Source of the DNA: Litchfieldella qijiaojingensis
GTDB taxonomy: Bacteria > Pseudomonadota > Gammaproteobacteria > Pseudomonadales > Halomonadaceae
Length of the DNA stretch: 64,000 nucleotides
Assembly (NCBI RefSeq): GCF_014651875.1
Contig: NZ_BMXS01000018.1
Span: 22,877-86,876, forward strand
Direction: 5' to 3'
In this document: one piece after another, positions 18,805 through 27,444 of the stretch
Position numbering within the stretch: the first letter of the stretch is position 1
Layout of the letters: each line of letters begins with the position of its first letter
Notes under the pieces: model-generated
Told to the model about the DNA's origin: nothing
Databases searched by the model: none
Seen by the model: only the letters and a program-made list of their open reading frames with translations
Position numbers and translations under genes: made by a program

Positions 18805-18845
18805 GGCGGTCTCACGTGTAATTGGGAAATGCGCGGAACTTTACC

Positions 18846-18866
18846 CTGAATGCGACACATTCTCAA
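18846..18866 (-). promoter_or_regulatory. Possible Fur box
   Basis: On the minus strand TTGAGAATG then TGTCG then CATTCAG lies 42-62 bp ahead of the siderophore SBP start. The AATG...CATT dyad resembles the core of a Fur site, and the downstream operon is an iron importer. The match is imperfect. Confidence 0.4.
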
Positions 18867-18956
18867 GCAAAAAAGATGGAAGATGGAAGATGTTGTGTAG
18901 TATATGGGGTTCTTCCAGACGCGAAGCGTCGATCTTCAACCTTCTTTCTTTTCCCT

Positions 18957-19691
18957 ATGCTTGCCAATATCCGCATTGTTCTCGTCCAGACCTTCCATCC
19001 CGGCAATATCGGGCAAACCGCTCGGGCCATGAAGACCATGGGGTTGACCGACCTGGTGCTGGTCAACCCTCGTTGCTTTCCGGATGACGAGGCGACACGG
19101 TTGGCCGCCGGGGCCGAGGACGTCGTCGACGCGGCGCGGGTAGTGGACTCGCTGAGCGATGCCATTGGCGATTGCGTACAGGTGGTGGGCGCCAGTGCCC
19201 GGCTAAGAAGTATGCCGTTACCGCACTACGACGAACCGGAAGAGATGGCTCGGGAACTGGTGGAAAATGCCGCTACGGATCGGGTGGCATTGGTGTTCGG
19301 TCGCGAACGCTTCGGACTTACCAATGACGAGATCCAACACTGTAGCCACCAGGTCAGCATTCCCGCCAACCCCGACTATGGCATTCTCAACCTTTCACAG
19401 GCGGTGCAAGTGCTGGCTTACGAGGTGTTTCGCGCCTGGCGGCATAGTCCCGGCAGCGACTTCATCCAGCAACGGCCACCGCACGACCGCCCGCCGACAC
19501 GTGAACAGCTTCGTCATTTCCATGACCACCTGTCCCGGGTGATGCAGGCCAGCGGCTTTCTGACCCAACCACATGCCCGCACGGAAGCCCAGCTCCAGGC
19601 GCTGTTCGCCCGCGCCCAACCCAGCCGCAAGGAGCTGTCGCTGCTGCGTGGCTTCCTCAGTTCGGTCGAGCCGGAAGATACGGAGAGCTAA
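18957..19691 (+). CDS. trmJ: tRNA (cytidine/uridine-32-2'-O)-methyltransferase TrmJ
   Basis: SPOUT-class enzyme of 244 aa that methylates the ribose of position 32 in several tRNAs using SAM. Seen: IRIVLVQTFHPGNIGQTARAMKTMGL at the N-terminus, RVALVFGRERFGLTNDEI for the knot region and VSIPANPDYGILNLSQAV, the TrmJ/LasT hallmark. The frame is open to 18822, but ATG 18957 begins the conserved MLANIRIVLV. No iscR or suhB neighbours are present, unlike in many gammaproteobacteria. It is divergent from the iron operon. Confidence 0.93.
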   Translation: MLANIRIVLVQTFHPGNIGQTARAMKTMGLTDLVLVNPRCFPDDEATRLAAGAEDVVDAARVVDSLSDAIGDCVQVVGASARLRSMPLPHYDEPEEMARELVENAATDRVALVFGRERFGLTNDEIQHCSHQVSIPANPDYGILNLSQAVQVLAYEVFRAWRHSPGSDFIQQRPPHDRPPTREQLRHFHDHLSRVMQASGFLTQPHARTEAQLQALFARAQPSRKELSLLRGFLSSVEPEDTES

Positions 19692-19701
19692 ATGGTGGTG
19701 T

Positions 19702-19730
19702 TTGTAGGAGCGACCGTGGTCGCGATAGCT
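19702..19730. repeat. REP-like element
   Basis: TTGTAGGAGCGACC followed by GTGGTCGCGATAGC matches the general form of Pseudomonas-type REP elements (GTAGGAGCGA...TCGCGA) with a short stem GCGACC/GGTCGC. It lies 10 bp after trmJ and may act as a transcript end. Confidence 0.6.
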
Positions 19731-19914
19731 TTGGCCAACACCGCCAGAATCACCGCATTCATGCTCTTCTACCGCCAACTTTGATGTGTAAGGCCACAAA
19801 GGGCGGCGATTTTACCAGAATGTGATAGCGATGTCGGGATGACCAACCAATCGTTGACTCCTGAAGTACGTTCTCGGGTTCGTCATTTTTTTGTCATCCG
19901 TCTACGCTATAAAA

Positions 19915-20106
19915 GTTCGTGCTCGGGTTCGGCGCCTTCCTGGCGTTATCCCGATGCAAGACAAGGGATACTGTCGTTCAGAGCGTCACGGAAGCGAGGG
20001 TACAAGGAGTGCCATAAGGAGTGACGGGAGTCACGGTATCGGGAAGGATGCCCCAGGGAGGGCATGAATGTCGCCACGGAGCCTTTGCTCCGTGGCGCTT
20101 TTATAT
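19915..20106 (+). ncRNA. Candidate CsrB/RsmZ-family CsrA-sequestering small RNA
   Basis: About 190 bases with no ORF but eight GGA motifs before a strong terminator. Several have the CsrA preferred context: ACAAGGGA (19961), CACGGAAG (19987), ACAAGGAGTG (20002), ATAAGGAGTG (20014). Two perfect hairpins present the motif in the loop: GTGAC-GGGA-GTCAC (20021-20034) and ATGCCC-CAGGGA-GGGCAT (20048-20065). A TATAAA at 19908-19913 could be the -10 box, giving a start near 19915-19920. A TGTAAG half-site at 19787 resembles half of a GacA/UvrY box. The role, titrating CsrA/RsmA, is inferred from family features; the 5' end is approximate. Confidence 0.65.
20073..20104 (+). terminator. Rho-independent terminator of the candidate sRNA
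   Basis: Perfect 10-bp stem GCCACGGAGC / GCTCCGTGGC with a 4-base loop, followed by GCTTTTAT. The T-run is on the plus strand, so it does not terminate the leftward aminotransferase; it needs a rightward transcript, which fits the sRNA. Confidence 0.85.
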
Positions 20107-20111
20107 CTCCA

Positions 20112-21062
20112 CTAGATAGCAGTCAACCAGTCACGGAAGCCCGTCAGATCATCACCCAGTTCCGCTCGTGTCACGCGGCGATAGAGATGCTGCAACCGTG
20201 CGGTCACCGAATCCTGGTCGATGGTTTCCCCTGCCCTACCGATACGCCGCCCATCGAGTTCACGCAGCGGCAGGATTTCGGCGGCGGTACCGGTCAGGAA
20301 CGCCTCGTCGGCGGTGTAGAGCTCGTCGCGGGTGATGCGTCGTTCATGCACTTGCAGCCCCAGCACCTCGCGTGCCAAGCGAATCACGCTGTCACGGGTG
20401 ATACCCTGCAGGCAGGAGGTGACCTCGGGAGTGTGCAACACACCGTCGCGCAGCAGAAAGACGTTGGCTGACGATGCCTCGGCGACATAGCCTTCCGGGT
20501 CGAGCATCAGGGTTTCGTCGAAACCGGCCTTGATGGCGGTATTCAAGGCCAGCATCGAATTGACATAGTGTCCGTTGGTCTTGGCCCGGCACAGACTGAT
20601 GTTGACGTGATGCCGCGCCCAGGACGAGGTCAAGGCACGCAACCCCTGCCGGGCGGCACTTGCCGAGATGTAATCGCCAAGATCCCAGGCCGCGATCATC
20701 ACGTTGGTGGTCAATCCCGTGGCACGCAGTCCCATACTCTCGGCACCGAAATACACTGTCGGCTTGAGGTAGGCATTGGTCAGGTCGTTGCGCCGCAAGC
20801 ATTCTCGCTGGGCATCGATGAGTCGTTCGGCCGACCAGGCAAGCGGCATGTCCAGGGCATGGGCACTATCGAGCAAGCGACGAGTATGCTCGGCGACCCG
20901 GAACAGGTGGGCGCCGTTTGGACCCTCGTAGGAACGCACACCTTCGAAACACCCCATGCCGTAGTGCAGGGTGTGAGTCAGCATATGGGTCTTGGCCTCG
21001 CGCCATGGCAACCAATCGCCATTGTTCCACAACCAGCCTTCGCGTTCGCAGAGTGGCGTCAT
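20112..21062 (-). CDS. Branched-chain aminotransferase-fold transaminase (IlvE-like, class IV)
   Basis: PLP fold-type IV transaminase of 316 aa, similar in length to IlvE. Seen: LHYGMGCFEGVRSYEGPNGAHLFRVAEHTRRL, the Schiff-base lysine region CRAKTNGHYVNSMLA (IlvE usually reads KxGGNYAAS) and EASSANVFLLRDGVLHTP, then TAAEILPLRELDGR. The altered lysine neighbourhood suggests a substrate range different from housekeeping IlvE. It is the last gene of a TRAP/amidohydrolase catabolic operon, 25 bp after the DadA-like gene, so a catabolic role on the imported compound is likely. Start ATG 21062 follows GAGAGGA. Confidence 0.85.
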   Translation of the reverse strand: MTPLCEREGWLWNNGDWLPWREAKTHMLTHTLHYGMGCFEGVRSYEGPNGAHLFRVAEHTRRLLDSAHALDMPLAWSAERLIDAQRECLRRNDLTNAYLKPTVYFGAESMGLRATGLTTNVMIAAWDLGDYISASAARQGLRALTSSWARHHVNISLCRAKTNGHYVNSMLALNTAIKAGFDETLMLDPEGYVAEASSANVFLLRDGVLHTPEVTSCLQGITRDSVIRLAREVLGLQVHERRITRDELYTADEAFLTGTAAEILPLRELDGRRIGRAGETIDQDSVTARLQHLYRRVTRAELGDDLTGFRDWLTAI

Positions 21063-21086
21063 CCAGGGTCCTCTCGAGTGAACTCG

Positions 21087-22367
21087 TCAATGGGCAAAGC
21101 GACCGGGACGGAAGGGTTCCAGCGACACGGCCGGCGTTTCCCCGTCGATCAGTTGCGCGACCAACTGCGCACTGCCGGCGGATAGCGTCCAGCCGAAGGT
21201 GCCGTGGCCGGTATTGAGATAGAGATTGTTGCGCTTGCCTTCACCTATCACCGGCGGGCCATCCGGGGTCATGGGTCGAAAACCGGTCCACGATTCGGCG
21301 GCGTCGAGATCCGCAGCCCCAGGAAAGCGGGATTCGATGGCGCGGCGGATCGTCGCCAAGCGACTGCCGGGAATGCGCCGATCCATATCCGCCAGTTCGA
21401 CGAAGCCGGTGGCCCGGAGCCGGGAGCCAAGGCGCGTCGATACCACTTTGTAGCGATCGTCGATGACCGTGGAGCGAGGCGCCCGTTCGGGATCGAGCAG
21501 TGGCGCCGTGAGCGAATAGCCCTTGACCGGGTAGATCGGCAATTTGGCACCGAACAGCTCACCCAGACGCCGCGACTGGGTACCGGCACACAGTACGAAG
21601 GCGTCGGAAGCGATGCACTCGGGAACGTCCGCACCATCGTCACTGGGCTTGAGCCGTAGCGCCCGGATATGGCCCTTGTCGCGTTCGGCACCGACGACCT
21701 GGGCGCCATATTGAAAGCATACGCCACGTGCCTCGCAGGTTCGGGCCAGGGCCTGGGTAAAGCGATAGCAGTCGCCCGTGCCATCGCCGGGCAGCCACAG
21801 AGAACCGACGAGAGGACCATGCTCAGCAAGCGCCGGCTCGCGTTCCAGGGTCGCCGCGGCATCCAGCGACTCGTATTCGATTCCCAGTTCGTTGAGCAGC
21901 CCCGCATTGACCTGCAGGGCCTTGGCACTCTGCGCATCGCTAGCCAACTCCATCAAGCCGCGATGGCCACTATCGAAATCCAGCGACAATTCGTCTTCCA
22001 GCGCCTGGAAGCATTGGCGGCTATAGCTGCCCAGACGCAACATGGCGCGTTTGTTGGCATCGAATAGCCCCGGCGTCTGGGCGAAGCGCCAGGTCGCGAT
22101 CAGAAATCGCAGCGTGTCCGCCGTCGGTGGCAGATGCATCTTCAATGGCGCGTCCTGCTGCAGCAGCCAGGGCAGCGCCTTCTTGATCATTGCCGGCGAT
22201 GCCCAAGGATAGACATAGCCATAACTGCGTTGTCCGGCATTGGCGCGGCTGGTTTCCATGCCAGCTGCATCCAGACGCTCAATGACGGTAACCTGGTGTC
22301 CCCGCTGGCACAGGGCATAGGCCGTGGTCACCCCAACCACCCCGGCACCGATCACTGCGATATGCAT
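21087..22367 (-). CDS. FAD-dependent D-amino-acid dehydrogenase, DadA-like
   Basis: Flavoprotein of about 426 aa that deaminates D-amino acids or oxidises related secondary amines, passing electrons to the respiratory chain. N-terminal dinucleotide fold MHIAVIGAGVVGVTTAYALCQRGHQVTVIER; C-terminal GFRPMTPDGPPVIGEGKRNNLYLNTGHGTFGWTLS is the DadA signature with the usual GxTxxxGS-like end. Start is ambiguous: ATG at 22367 begins the conserved MHIAVIG, ATGs at 22373 and 22382 are also in or near frame. It overlaps the upstream amidohydrolase gene, so the two are coupled. Confidence 0.88.
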   Translation of the reverse strand: MHIAVIGAGVVGVTTAYALCQRGHQVTVIERLDAAGMETSRANAGQRSYGYVYPWASPAMIKKALPWLLQQDAPLKMHLPPTADTLRFLIATWRFAQTPGLFDANKRAMLRLGSYSRQCFQALEDELSLDFDSGHRGLMELASDAQSAKALQVNAGLLNELGIEYESLDAAATLEREPALAEHGPLVGSLWLPGDGTGDCYRFTQALARTCEARGVCFQYGAQVVGAERDKGHIRALRLKPSDDGADVPECIASDAFVLCAGTQSRRLGELFGAKLPIYPVKGYSLTAPLLDPERAPRSTVIDDRYKVVSTRLGSRLRATGFVELADMDRRIPGSRLATIRRAIESRFPGAADLDAAESWTGFRPMTPDGPPVIGEGKRNNLYLNTGHGTFGWTLSAGSAQLVAQLIDGETPAVSLEPFRPGRFAH

Positions 22368-23482
22368 GGCATGGCACCCCACTTCTTCACCCAGCCATCG
22401 ATCAGCACTCGCTGAAACGGCTGCAGCTCTTGATACCCCCAGGCAGCGATTTCTTCATTCTGTGGATCGGGCACACCAACATCACTCCCTGCCAGGGCGG
22501 CGATCACTGCATGGCCGCACAACGGTACGTAGCCTTCTGAATATCCTCCCTCGTGGATCATCACCAGTCGACCATCGCAGCATCGCTGCGCCAGCACCTT
22601 GAGCTGACTGGTCATCTCGGCGAAGGCGGCGCTGTTGAGCAACATCTTGCCTAATGGATCCTTGGCGCAGGCATCGTAGCCACAGGCCACCACGATCAAC
22701 TCCGGCGCAAAGGCCTCGATGGCGGGAAGCACCAGACGCCGCATGGCATAGCGGTAGGCGCCGATCCCACTACCCGGAGGTAGCGGCAGGTTGAGGTTGG
22801 CCCCTAGCCCTTCCCCCGCGCCACGTTCCTCAAAGAAACCACTATCCTGCGGGTAGTTGCCCGCCTGGTGCATCGAAACCGTCAGCACGTCGGGCTCGGT
22901 ATAGAAAGCGTCCTGCTGGCCATTGCCGTGATGCACGTCCCAGTCGAGGATCGCCACCCGCCGTACCAGACCCTGGGCACGCGCCTGCATCACCGCAACA
23001 GGAATATTGCCCAGCAGGCAGAAGCCGCGCCCACGATCGGCCTCGGCATGGTGACCGGGCGGGCGGCACAGCGCATAGGCATTGGTCATTTCACCGTTAG
23101 CCACGGCGTCGACGGCGGCAATGGCCAGCCCCACTGACTGCTTGGCGGCAGTCAGGCTACCCGCGGTATAGGGTGCGCAGTCACCGCCATCGCCGATACC
23201 CAAACGGCTGCCGGCTTCCAACGCGTCGAGATAGCGCGGGGTGTGGAAGCGCTCCAGCGACTCACGGCTGGCGGGGCCGGCTTTGCGCACATCCAGTTCG
23301 TCGATCAGCCCCGAGACCTCGAGCAGGTTCTTCAGGCGCCGCTTGCTTTCCGGACTCTCCGAGGCCGACTGCGGCTGCAGGAACTCGCCGGGGGCCGCAA
23401 ACACGCCGATGGCCCCTGGATCGTGCCAGAAGCAGCGTTCATGCCAGAAAAACCCGGTGGTTTTTCCTTCCCGTGCGCTCAT
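22352..23482 (-). CDS. Class II histone deacetylase-fold amidohydrolase (first copy)
   Basis: Zn-dependent deacetylase of 376 aa in the HDAC/acetylpolyamine amidohydrolase superfamily. Zinc and catalytic residues are seen in RPPGHHAE (paired His), ILDWDVHHGNGQQDAFY (Asp and His ligands) and ACGYDACAKDPLG (Asp ligand); a substrate-pocket segment EGGYSEGYVPLC follows. Bacterial class II members remove acetyl groups from small amines rather than histones. The ATG at 23482 overlaps the previous stop as TGATG. A second, only distantly similar HDAC-fold gene lies in the same operon at 24455. Confidence 0.9.
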   Translation of the reverse strand: MSAREGKTTGFFWHERCFWHDPGAIGVFAAPGEFLQPQSASESPESKRRLKNLLEVSGLIDELDVRKAGPASRESLERFHTPRYLDALEAGSRLGIGDGGDCAPYTAGSLTAAKQSVGLAIAAVDAVANGEMTNAYALCRPPGHHAEADRGRGFCLLGNIPVAVMQARAQGLVRRVAILDWDVHHGNGQQDAFYTEPDVLTVSMHQAGNYPQDSGFFEERGAGEGLGANLNLPLPPGSGIGAYRYAMRRLVLPAIEAFAPELIVVACGYDACAKDPLGKMLLNSAAFAEMTSQLKVLAQRCCDGRLVMIHEGGYSEGYVPLCGHAVIAALAGSDVGVPDPQNEEIAAWGYQELQPFQRVLIDGWVKKWGAMPCISQ

Positions 23483-24435
23483 CACCGTCCCTCGAACCGC
23501 TCCCATACCTCGATGGCGGCAGCCAGGTCCTCGAGCGACGTGCCCACCGACTTGAACACGGTGATCGCCTCCGGGCCGCTGCGCCCCGGTTTGTCGCCGC
23601 GCATCAACTCCGCCAGTTCGGCACGAATCTTGTCGAAGGCAAAGCGCCCCTCGTCGATGGCCTGCAGAATGTCACCCGCCTCGCCCTTGGCCCCAGCATA
23701 GGTGTCGACAAACACCTCGCCGCGCTCGAAACAGACGGCATCGGTTTCGCGCATGGTGGGGCGAAACGCCCCGACCAGGTCCAAATGGGTTCCGGGCTTG
23801 AGCCAGTCACCACGAATCAGTGGCTCGCTGGAAAGCGTAGCGCAACTGACGATATCTGACTCGGCGGTCGCCGCCTCCAGGTCACTGACCGCTGCGCAAT
23901 CGAAGCGGTCGGCATAGACGGTCGCCAGGTTGGCGGCCTTGGCCTGATTGCGTCCCCAGACACGTACCCGCTTGATCGGGCGCACCGCGGCATGGGCCTC
24001 GATCAGCACCGGGGCCAGCTTGCCGGTACCCACCACCAACAGGCTTTCGGCATCGTCACGGGACAACTCCCGGGATGCCAATGCCGAGGCTGCGGCAGTA
24101 CGGCGTCGAGTCAGCTCGCTTCCCTCCAGGCAGGCCAGCGGACGTCCGTGCTCGCCCTCGCTGAGCAGGTAGACACCCGAGATCGCTGGCAGCCCATGCT
24201 CGGCATTCTGCGGGAAGACATTGACCATCTTCACACCGATATAGCCACGCGCCTCCCAGGCCGGCATCAATAGCATGGTCGCCTCACCATCATGACGCTG
24301 CATGCTGTGGTGATGGCGCGGCGGCGCTTCCACACCATCGCGAAAGGCGCGTCCCAGGCGCTCGACCAGCGCGGTCCACGACAAGGCGGCGGCGACTTGC
24401 TCGGCACCGATCATGTGAACGCCCTGCATGCTCAT
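23482..24435 (-). CDS. Ornithine cyclodeaminase / mu-crystallin family protein
   Basis: NAD(P)-dependent enzyme of 317 aa. Members turn ornithine into proline and ammonia, reduce cyclic ketimines such as pyrroline-2-carboxylate, or make similar amino acids. Seen: GVKMVNVFPQNAEHGLPAISGVYLL with the substrate Lys, GSELTRRRTAAASALAS, the Rossmann motif LLVVGTGKLAPVLIEAHAAV, and FKSVGTSLEDLAAA. Flanked on both sides by amidohydrolase genes, so its substrate is probably the deacetylated product. Start ATG 24435 follows GGGAGTGAG. Confidence 0.88.
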   Translation of the reverse strand: MSMQGVHMIGAEQVAAALSWTALVERLGRAFRDGVEAPPRHHHSMQRHDGEATMLLMPAWEARGYIGVKMVNVFPQNAEHGLPAISGVYLLSEGEHGRPLACLEGSELTRRRTAAASALASRELSRDDAESLLVVGTGKLAPVLIEAHAAVRPIKRVRVWGRNQAKAANLATVYADRFDCAAVSDLEAATAESDIVSCATLSSEPLIRGDWLKPGTHLDLVGAFRPTMRETDAVCFERGEVFVDTYAGAKGEAGDILQAIDEGRFAFDKIRAELAELMRGDKPGRSGPEAITVFKSVGTSLEDLAAAIEVWERFEGR

Positions 24436-24454
24436 GTCTCACTCCCATTTTCGG

Positions 24455-25510
24455 TCAATGACCTTCAGTCATTTGGTAGGAGCGGCGAAATCCTTCGAGG
24501 AAAGCCGCCAGATTGTGACCCAGGCTGTCGGTGGGGTAGCCCCCTTCCTGTACCAGCACCACGGGTATCGATAGTTGCCCCAGACGCTCGCCGACACGAG
24601 TGAAATCCTCGGTCTCCAGGGTCAGACCCGCCAAGGGATCGTCCTTGTGGGCGTCCAGTCCCAGCGCCACCACCACCGCACTGGGATCGAAATCGGCAAG
24701 CCGCTCGAGCAATGTTTCGAGCGCCGTCATGAATTCCGCTCCACCGCTGCCCAGTGGCAAAGGCAGATTGACGTTGGTGCCCAATCCCTGGCCGATGCCA
24801 TGCTCGTCCGCCCCACCCCAGAAGAAGGGATAGAATTCAGAGGGATCGGCGTGCAACGAACCGGTCCACACGTCACCGCGAGCATAGAAGATGTCCTGGG
24901 TGCCATTGCCGTGGTGCAGATCCACATCGACGATGGCGACCCGTTCGTGTTCTTCGCGCAGCACCGTGGCAGCGAGTGCCGAATTGTTCAGGAAACAGAA
25001 GCCGCCGGCACGATCCGGTCCGGCATGGTGTCCTGGCGGGCGACACAATGCGTAAGCCACGTTCTCTCCATTCAACACCGCCTGGGCAGCAGCCTGAGCC
25101 GTCGCCGCACTGGCCAGGATGCCAGTAAAGCTGTCGGCGCCGATCGGGCAGGCCATGTCGTGCAGGTGCCAGCCGGCCTGTCCGACTGGATGTGTCGGAT
25201 AATGGTGACCACCGCCACAGGGATGCACATTGGGCGCCACCAGCTCGGCAGCTCCCGGCAACTGGCGCCAGCGCGAGTGGATAGTCTCGAGGAAGGTCAG
25301 GTAACGCGGTGTATGGAAGCGCGCCAGGCGTTCACGCAATAAGGGAGTATCGAGCGTGGCTGGAGCACGCAGCTCGAGCCCCATTCCGCGAATGGCATCA
25401 CGCAGGCGCTCGGCGCGCTCCGGACGTTCCGGAGACGGTACCGGCACCCCTTTCAACAGGAAGGTAGCCGGGGCGTGTGCATTCTGGGAATCGCTATAGA
25501 ACAGTTGCAT
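24455..25510 (-). CDS. Acetylpolyamine amidohydrolase-like deacetylase (second HDAC-fold copy)
   Basis: 351-aa Zn amidohydrolase. It begins MQLFYSDSQNAHAP, as in the AphA/acetylpolyamine amidohydrolase branch, and carries RPPGHHAGPDRAGGFCFLNNSALAA, IVDVDLHHGNGTQDIFYARGDV, and ALGLDAHKDDPLAGL, which together supply the two His, the Asp-His-Asp zinc set and the usual tyrosine loop region (QEGGYPTDSLG). It releases acetate from N-acetylated polyamines or amino acids. Start ATG 25510 is preceded by GGAAGGAG. It directly follows the TRAP permease gene, which suggests the transporter brings in its acetylated substrate. Confidence 0.9.
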   Translation of the reverse strand: MQLFYSDSQNAHAPATFLLKGVPVPSPERPERAERLRDAIRGMGLELRAPATLDTPLLRERLARFHTPRYLTFLETIHSRWRQLPGAAELVAPNVHPCGGGHHYPTHPVGQAGWHLHDMACPIGADSFTGILASAATAQAAAQAVLNGENVAYALCRPPGHHAGPDRAGGFCFLNNSALAATVLREEHERVAIVDVDLHHGNGTQDIFYARGDVWTGSLHADPSEFYPFFWGGADEHGIGQGLGTNVNLPLPLGSGGAEFMTALETLLERLADFDPSAVVVALGLDAHKDDPLAGLTLETEDFTRVGERLGQLSIPVVLVQEGGYPTDSLGHNLAAFLEGFRRSYQMTEGH

Positions 25511-25530
25511 GGGAATGGGCTCCTTCCATC

Positions 25531-26808
25531 CTAGTGAAGCAGCGACGGAATCCAGGTCGACAATATCGGAAACGCTGCCAGCAACACGATCACGGCAATG
25601 AACGACAGATAGAACGGCAGCGACGCTAGGATCGCGCGTTCATAGGGCACCTCGGCGATGCGCGCCGCCGTCATCAGCGTCATCCCCACTGGTGGTGTGA
25701 CATTGGAAATGTTCAGCACCACGATCATCAGGATGGCGAAGTGCAAGGGATCGAAACCGAGCTGGATCATCGCCGGCACGATCACCGGTGCCACCACCAC
25801 CAGAGCCGGCAGTACGTCCATCACCGTGCCGATGATGATCAGTAGCAGGCACACCAGCATCAGTTGGACGAAGGCGGCATCGCTGAACGTCGTGATGATC
25901 GAGGCCGCATCGCGGGCGATCCCCGAGCGGGTGACGAACCAACCCAGCACCGCCGACGTCGCCAACAGGAAGAACACTACGCCCGAGAAACGCACCGTGA
26001 CCACTAGCGCATTCCAGATCTTGGCCAGTGTCAGGTTGCGGTAGAAGAACACGCCGATGAGCAAGGCGTAGACCGCCGCGAAACCGGATGCCTCGGTGAT
26101 GGTGGTCAGGCCGGACAGGATGCCGCCGAGGATGATCAGTGGTACGACCATCGCCGGCAAGGCCACCAGGAAGGACACGATCGCCACCTTGAAGGGAATC
26201 GGTGCCTGCTTGGGATAGCTGCGACGCCAGGCGATGACCATGCTGGTGACCAACAGCGCCGCCGCCAACAGAATGCCCGGCACGATCCCCCCGGCGAACA
26301 GATCGATCACCGATATGTCGCGCAAGAGACTGGCGTAGACAACCATCACCACGCTCGGAGGAATGATTGGACCGATGATCGACGAGCAAGCAGTGATGGC
26401 GGCGGCATATTCAGCATCGTAGCCCTGTTTCTTCATCTCGGGAATCATGATCTTGCCGATCGCCACGGTATCGGTGATCGCCGCCCCGGTAAGCCCGGCA
26501 AAGAATACCGACACGGTGACGTTAACGTGCGACAGCGCACCGCGAACCCGGCCGAACAGGGCGTTATTGAAGTCGATCAGTTTCTGCGTCAATCCCCCCT
26601 GATTCATCAACTCCGCGGTGAAGATGAAATACGGCACCGCAATCAACAGAAATCCCGACACCCCCGAGAACATGCGGTCGGCGATGATCCCCAGCATGCG
26701 CTCGCCACCGAGGGCGAAACCGCCTGCCAGGCCCGACATGGCCATGACCACGGCCACCGGCGCGCCAATCAACAGCAGCACCATGAAGACGACGATCGCC
26801 GATGTCAT
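25531..26808 (-). CDS. dctM: TRAP transporter large permease (DctM)
   Basis: Inner-membrane DctM-type subunit of 425 aa with about twelve spans, the sodium-coupled transport subunit of a TRAP importer. Seen: FTAELMNQGGLTQKLIDFNNALFGRVRGALSHVNVTVSVFFAGLTGAAITDTVAIGKIMIPEM and ACSSIIGPIIPPSVVMVVYA, both DctM hallmarks, and a C-terminal NISNVTPPVGMTLMTA. ATGA overlap with the small permease gene. Sodium coupling fits a halophile. Confidence 0.95.
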   Translation of the reverse strand: MTSAIVVFMVLLLIGAPVAVVMAMSGLAGGFALGGERMLGIIADRMFSGVSGFLLIAVPYFIFTAELMNQGGLTQKLIDFNNALFGRVRGALSHVNVTVSVFFAGLTGAAITDTVAIGKIMIPEMKKQGYDAEYAAAITACSSIIGPIIPPSVVMVVYASLLRDISVIDLFAGGIVPGILLAAALLVTSMVIAWRRSYPKQAPIPFKVAIVSFLVALPAMVVPLIILGGILSGLTTITEASGFAAVYALLIGVFFYRNLTLAKIWNALVVTVRFSGVVFFLLATSAVLGWFVTRSGIARDAASIITTFSDAAFVQLMLVCLLLIIIGTVMDVLPALVVVAPVIVPAMIQLGFDPLHFAILMIVVLNISNVTPPVGMTLMTAARIAEVPYERAILASLPFYLSFIAVIVLLAAFPILSTWIPSLLH

Positions 26809-27350
26809 GAACGCTCCTCCGCCTCGGTAGACTCGATCAACTCGTCAATGAGTGCTTGATCGTCAATGAAGTGCTCCAACAGCGCGAAGCCATGCACGAG
26901 ATGCAGCAGGATGATCACGCCGCTGACCGGCACCACGATGGCTGTGACGCGATTGGACAACTGGATGTTGTCCGAGATCATGTACAGCTGGGTGGCGTTG
27001 AGGAAAAAGCCCCAGCCATACCAGACCAGCAAGATCGCGAACAGAGCGATGACGGCCAGGCAGGCAGCGGCCGCGACCTTGATCAGTGGCCTGGGAAGGC
27101 TCCTGACCAGCAGCGTCATGGCGACATGCTCGCCGTAACGCAGGGAAATGGTCATGGAAAGGAAACCGATCCACGGCAGAAAGATGCGCGCCAGGGAATA
27201 GGTCCAGCTGAGGGCACTACCGGTCATCAGCTTGTAGAGAAAACCAGTGAAGGAAATGCCCAGCATGGCCAGGATACAGGCCACGGAGAGCACGATGGCT
27301 ACCTGATTGATGCCATCGCTCAGGCGACGCAGAGGAGCAAGAAGCGACAT
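26805..27350 (-). CDS. dctQ: TRAP transporter small permease (DctQ)
   Basis: Small inner-membrane subunit of 181 aa with four hydrophobic segments. It shows the DctQ features: a first span followed by YSLARIFLPWIGFLSMTISLRYGEHVAMTLLVRSLP. Its stop overlaps the start of dctM by four bases. It lies 94 bp after the dctP stop with a hairpin between. Confidence 0.92.
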   Translation of the reverse strand: MSLLAPLRRLSDGINQVAIVLSVACILAMLGISFTGFLYKLMTGSALSWTYSLARIFLPWIGFLSMTISLRYGEHVAMTLLVRSLPRPLIKVAAAACLAVIALFAILLVWYGWGFFLNATQLYMISDNIQLSNRVTAIVVPVSGVIILLHLVHGFALLEHFIDDQALIDELIESTEAEERS

Positions 27351-27381
27351 GACGAGATACCGGAAAAGGTCCTGTAATACC

Positions 27382-27416
27382 TCGGCGACACGCCATCCTT
27401 CCTGACGTATCGCCGA
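27382..27416 (-). other. Possible intercistronic hairpin between dctP and dctQ
   Basis: Inverted repeat TCGGCGA / TCGCCGA with a 21-base loop in the 94-bp dctP-dctQ gap. Such structures can keep binding-protein mRNA in excess of permease mRNA. The loop is long, so support is weak. Confidence 0.3.
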
Positions 27417-27444
27417 AATCGTGCCGTTGGCAAGACAGGCTTAC

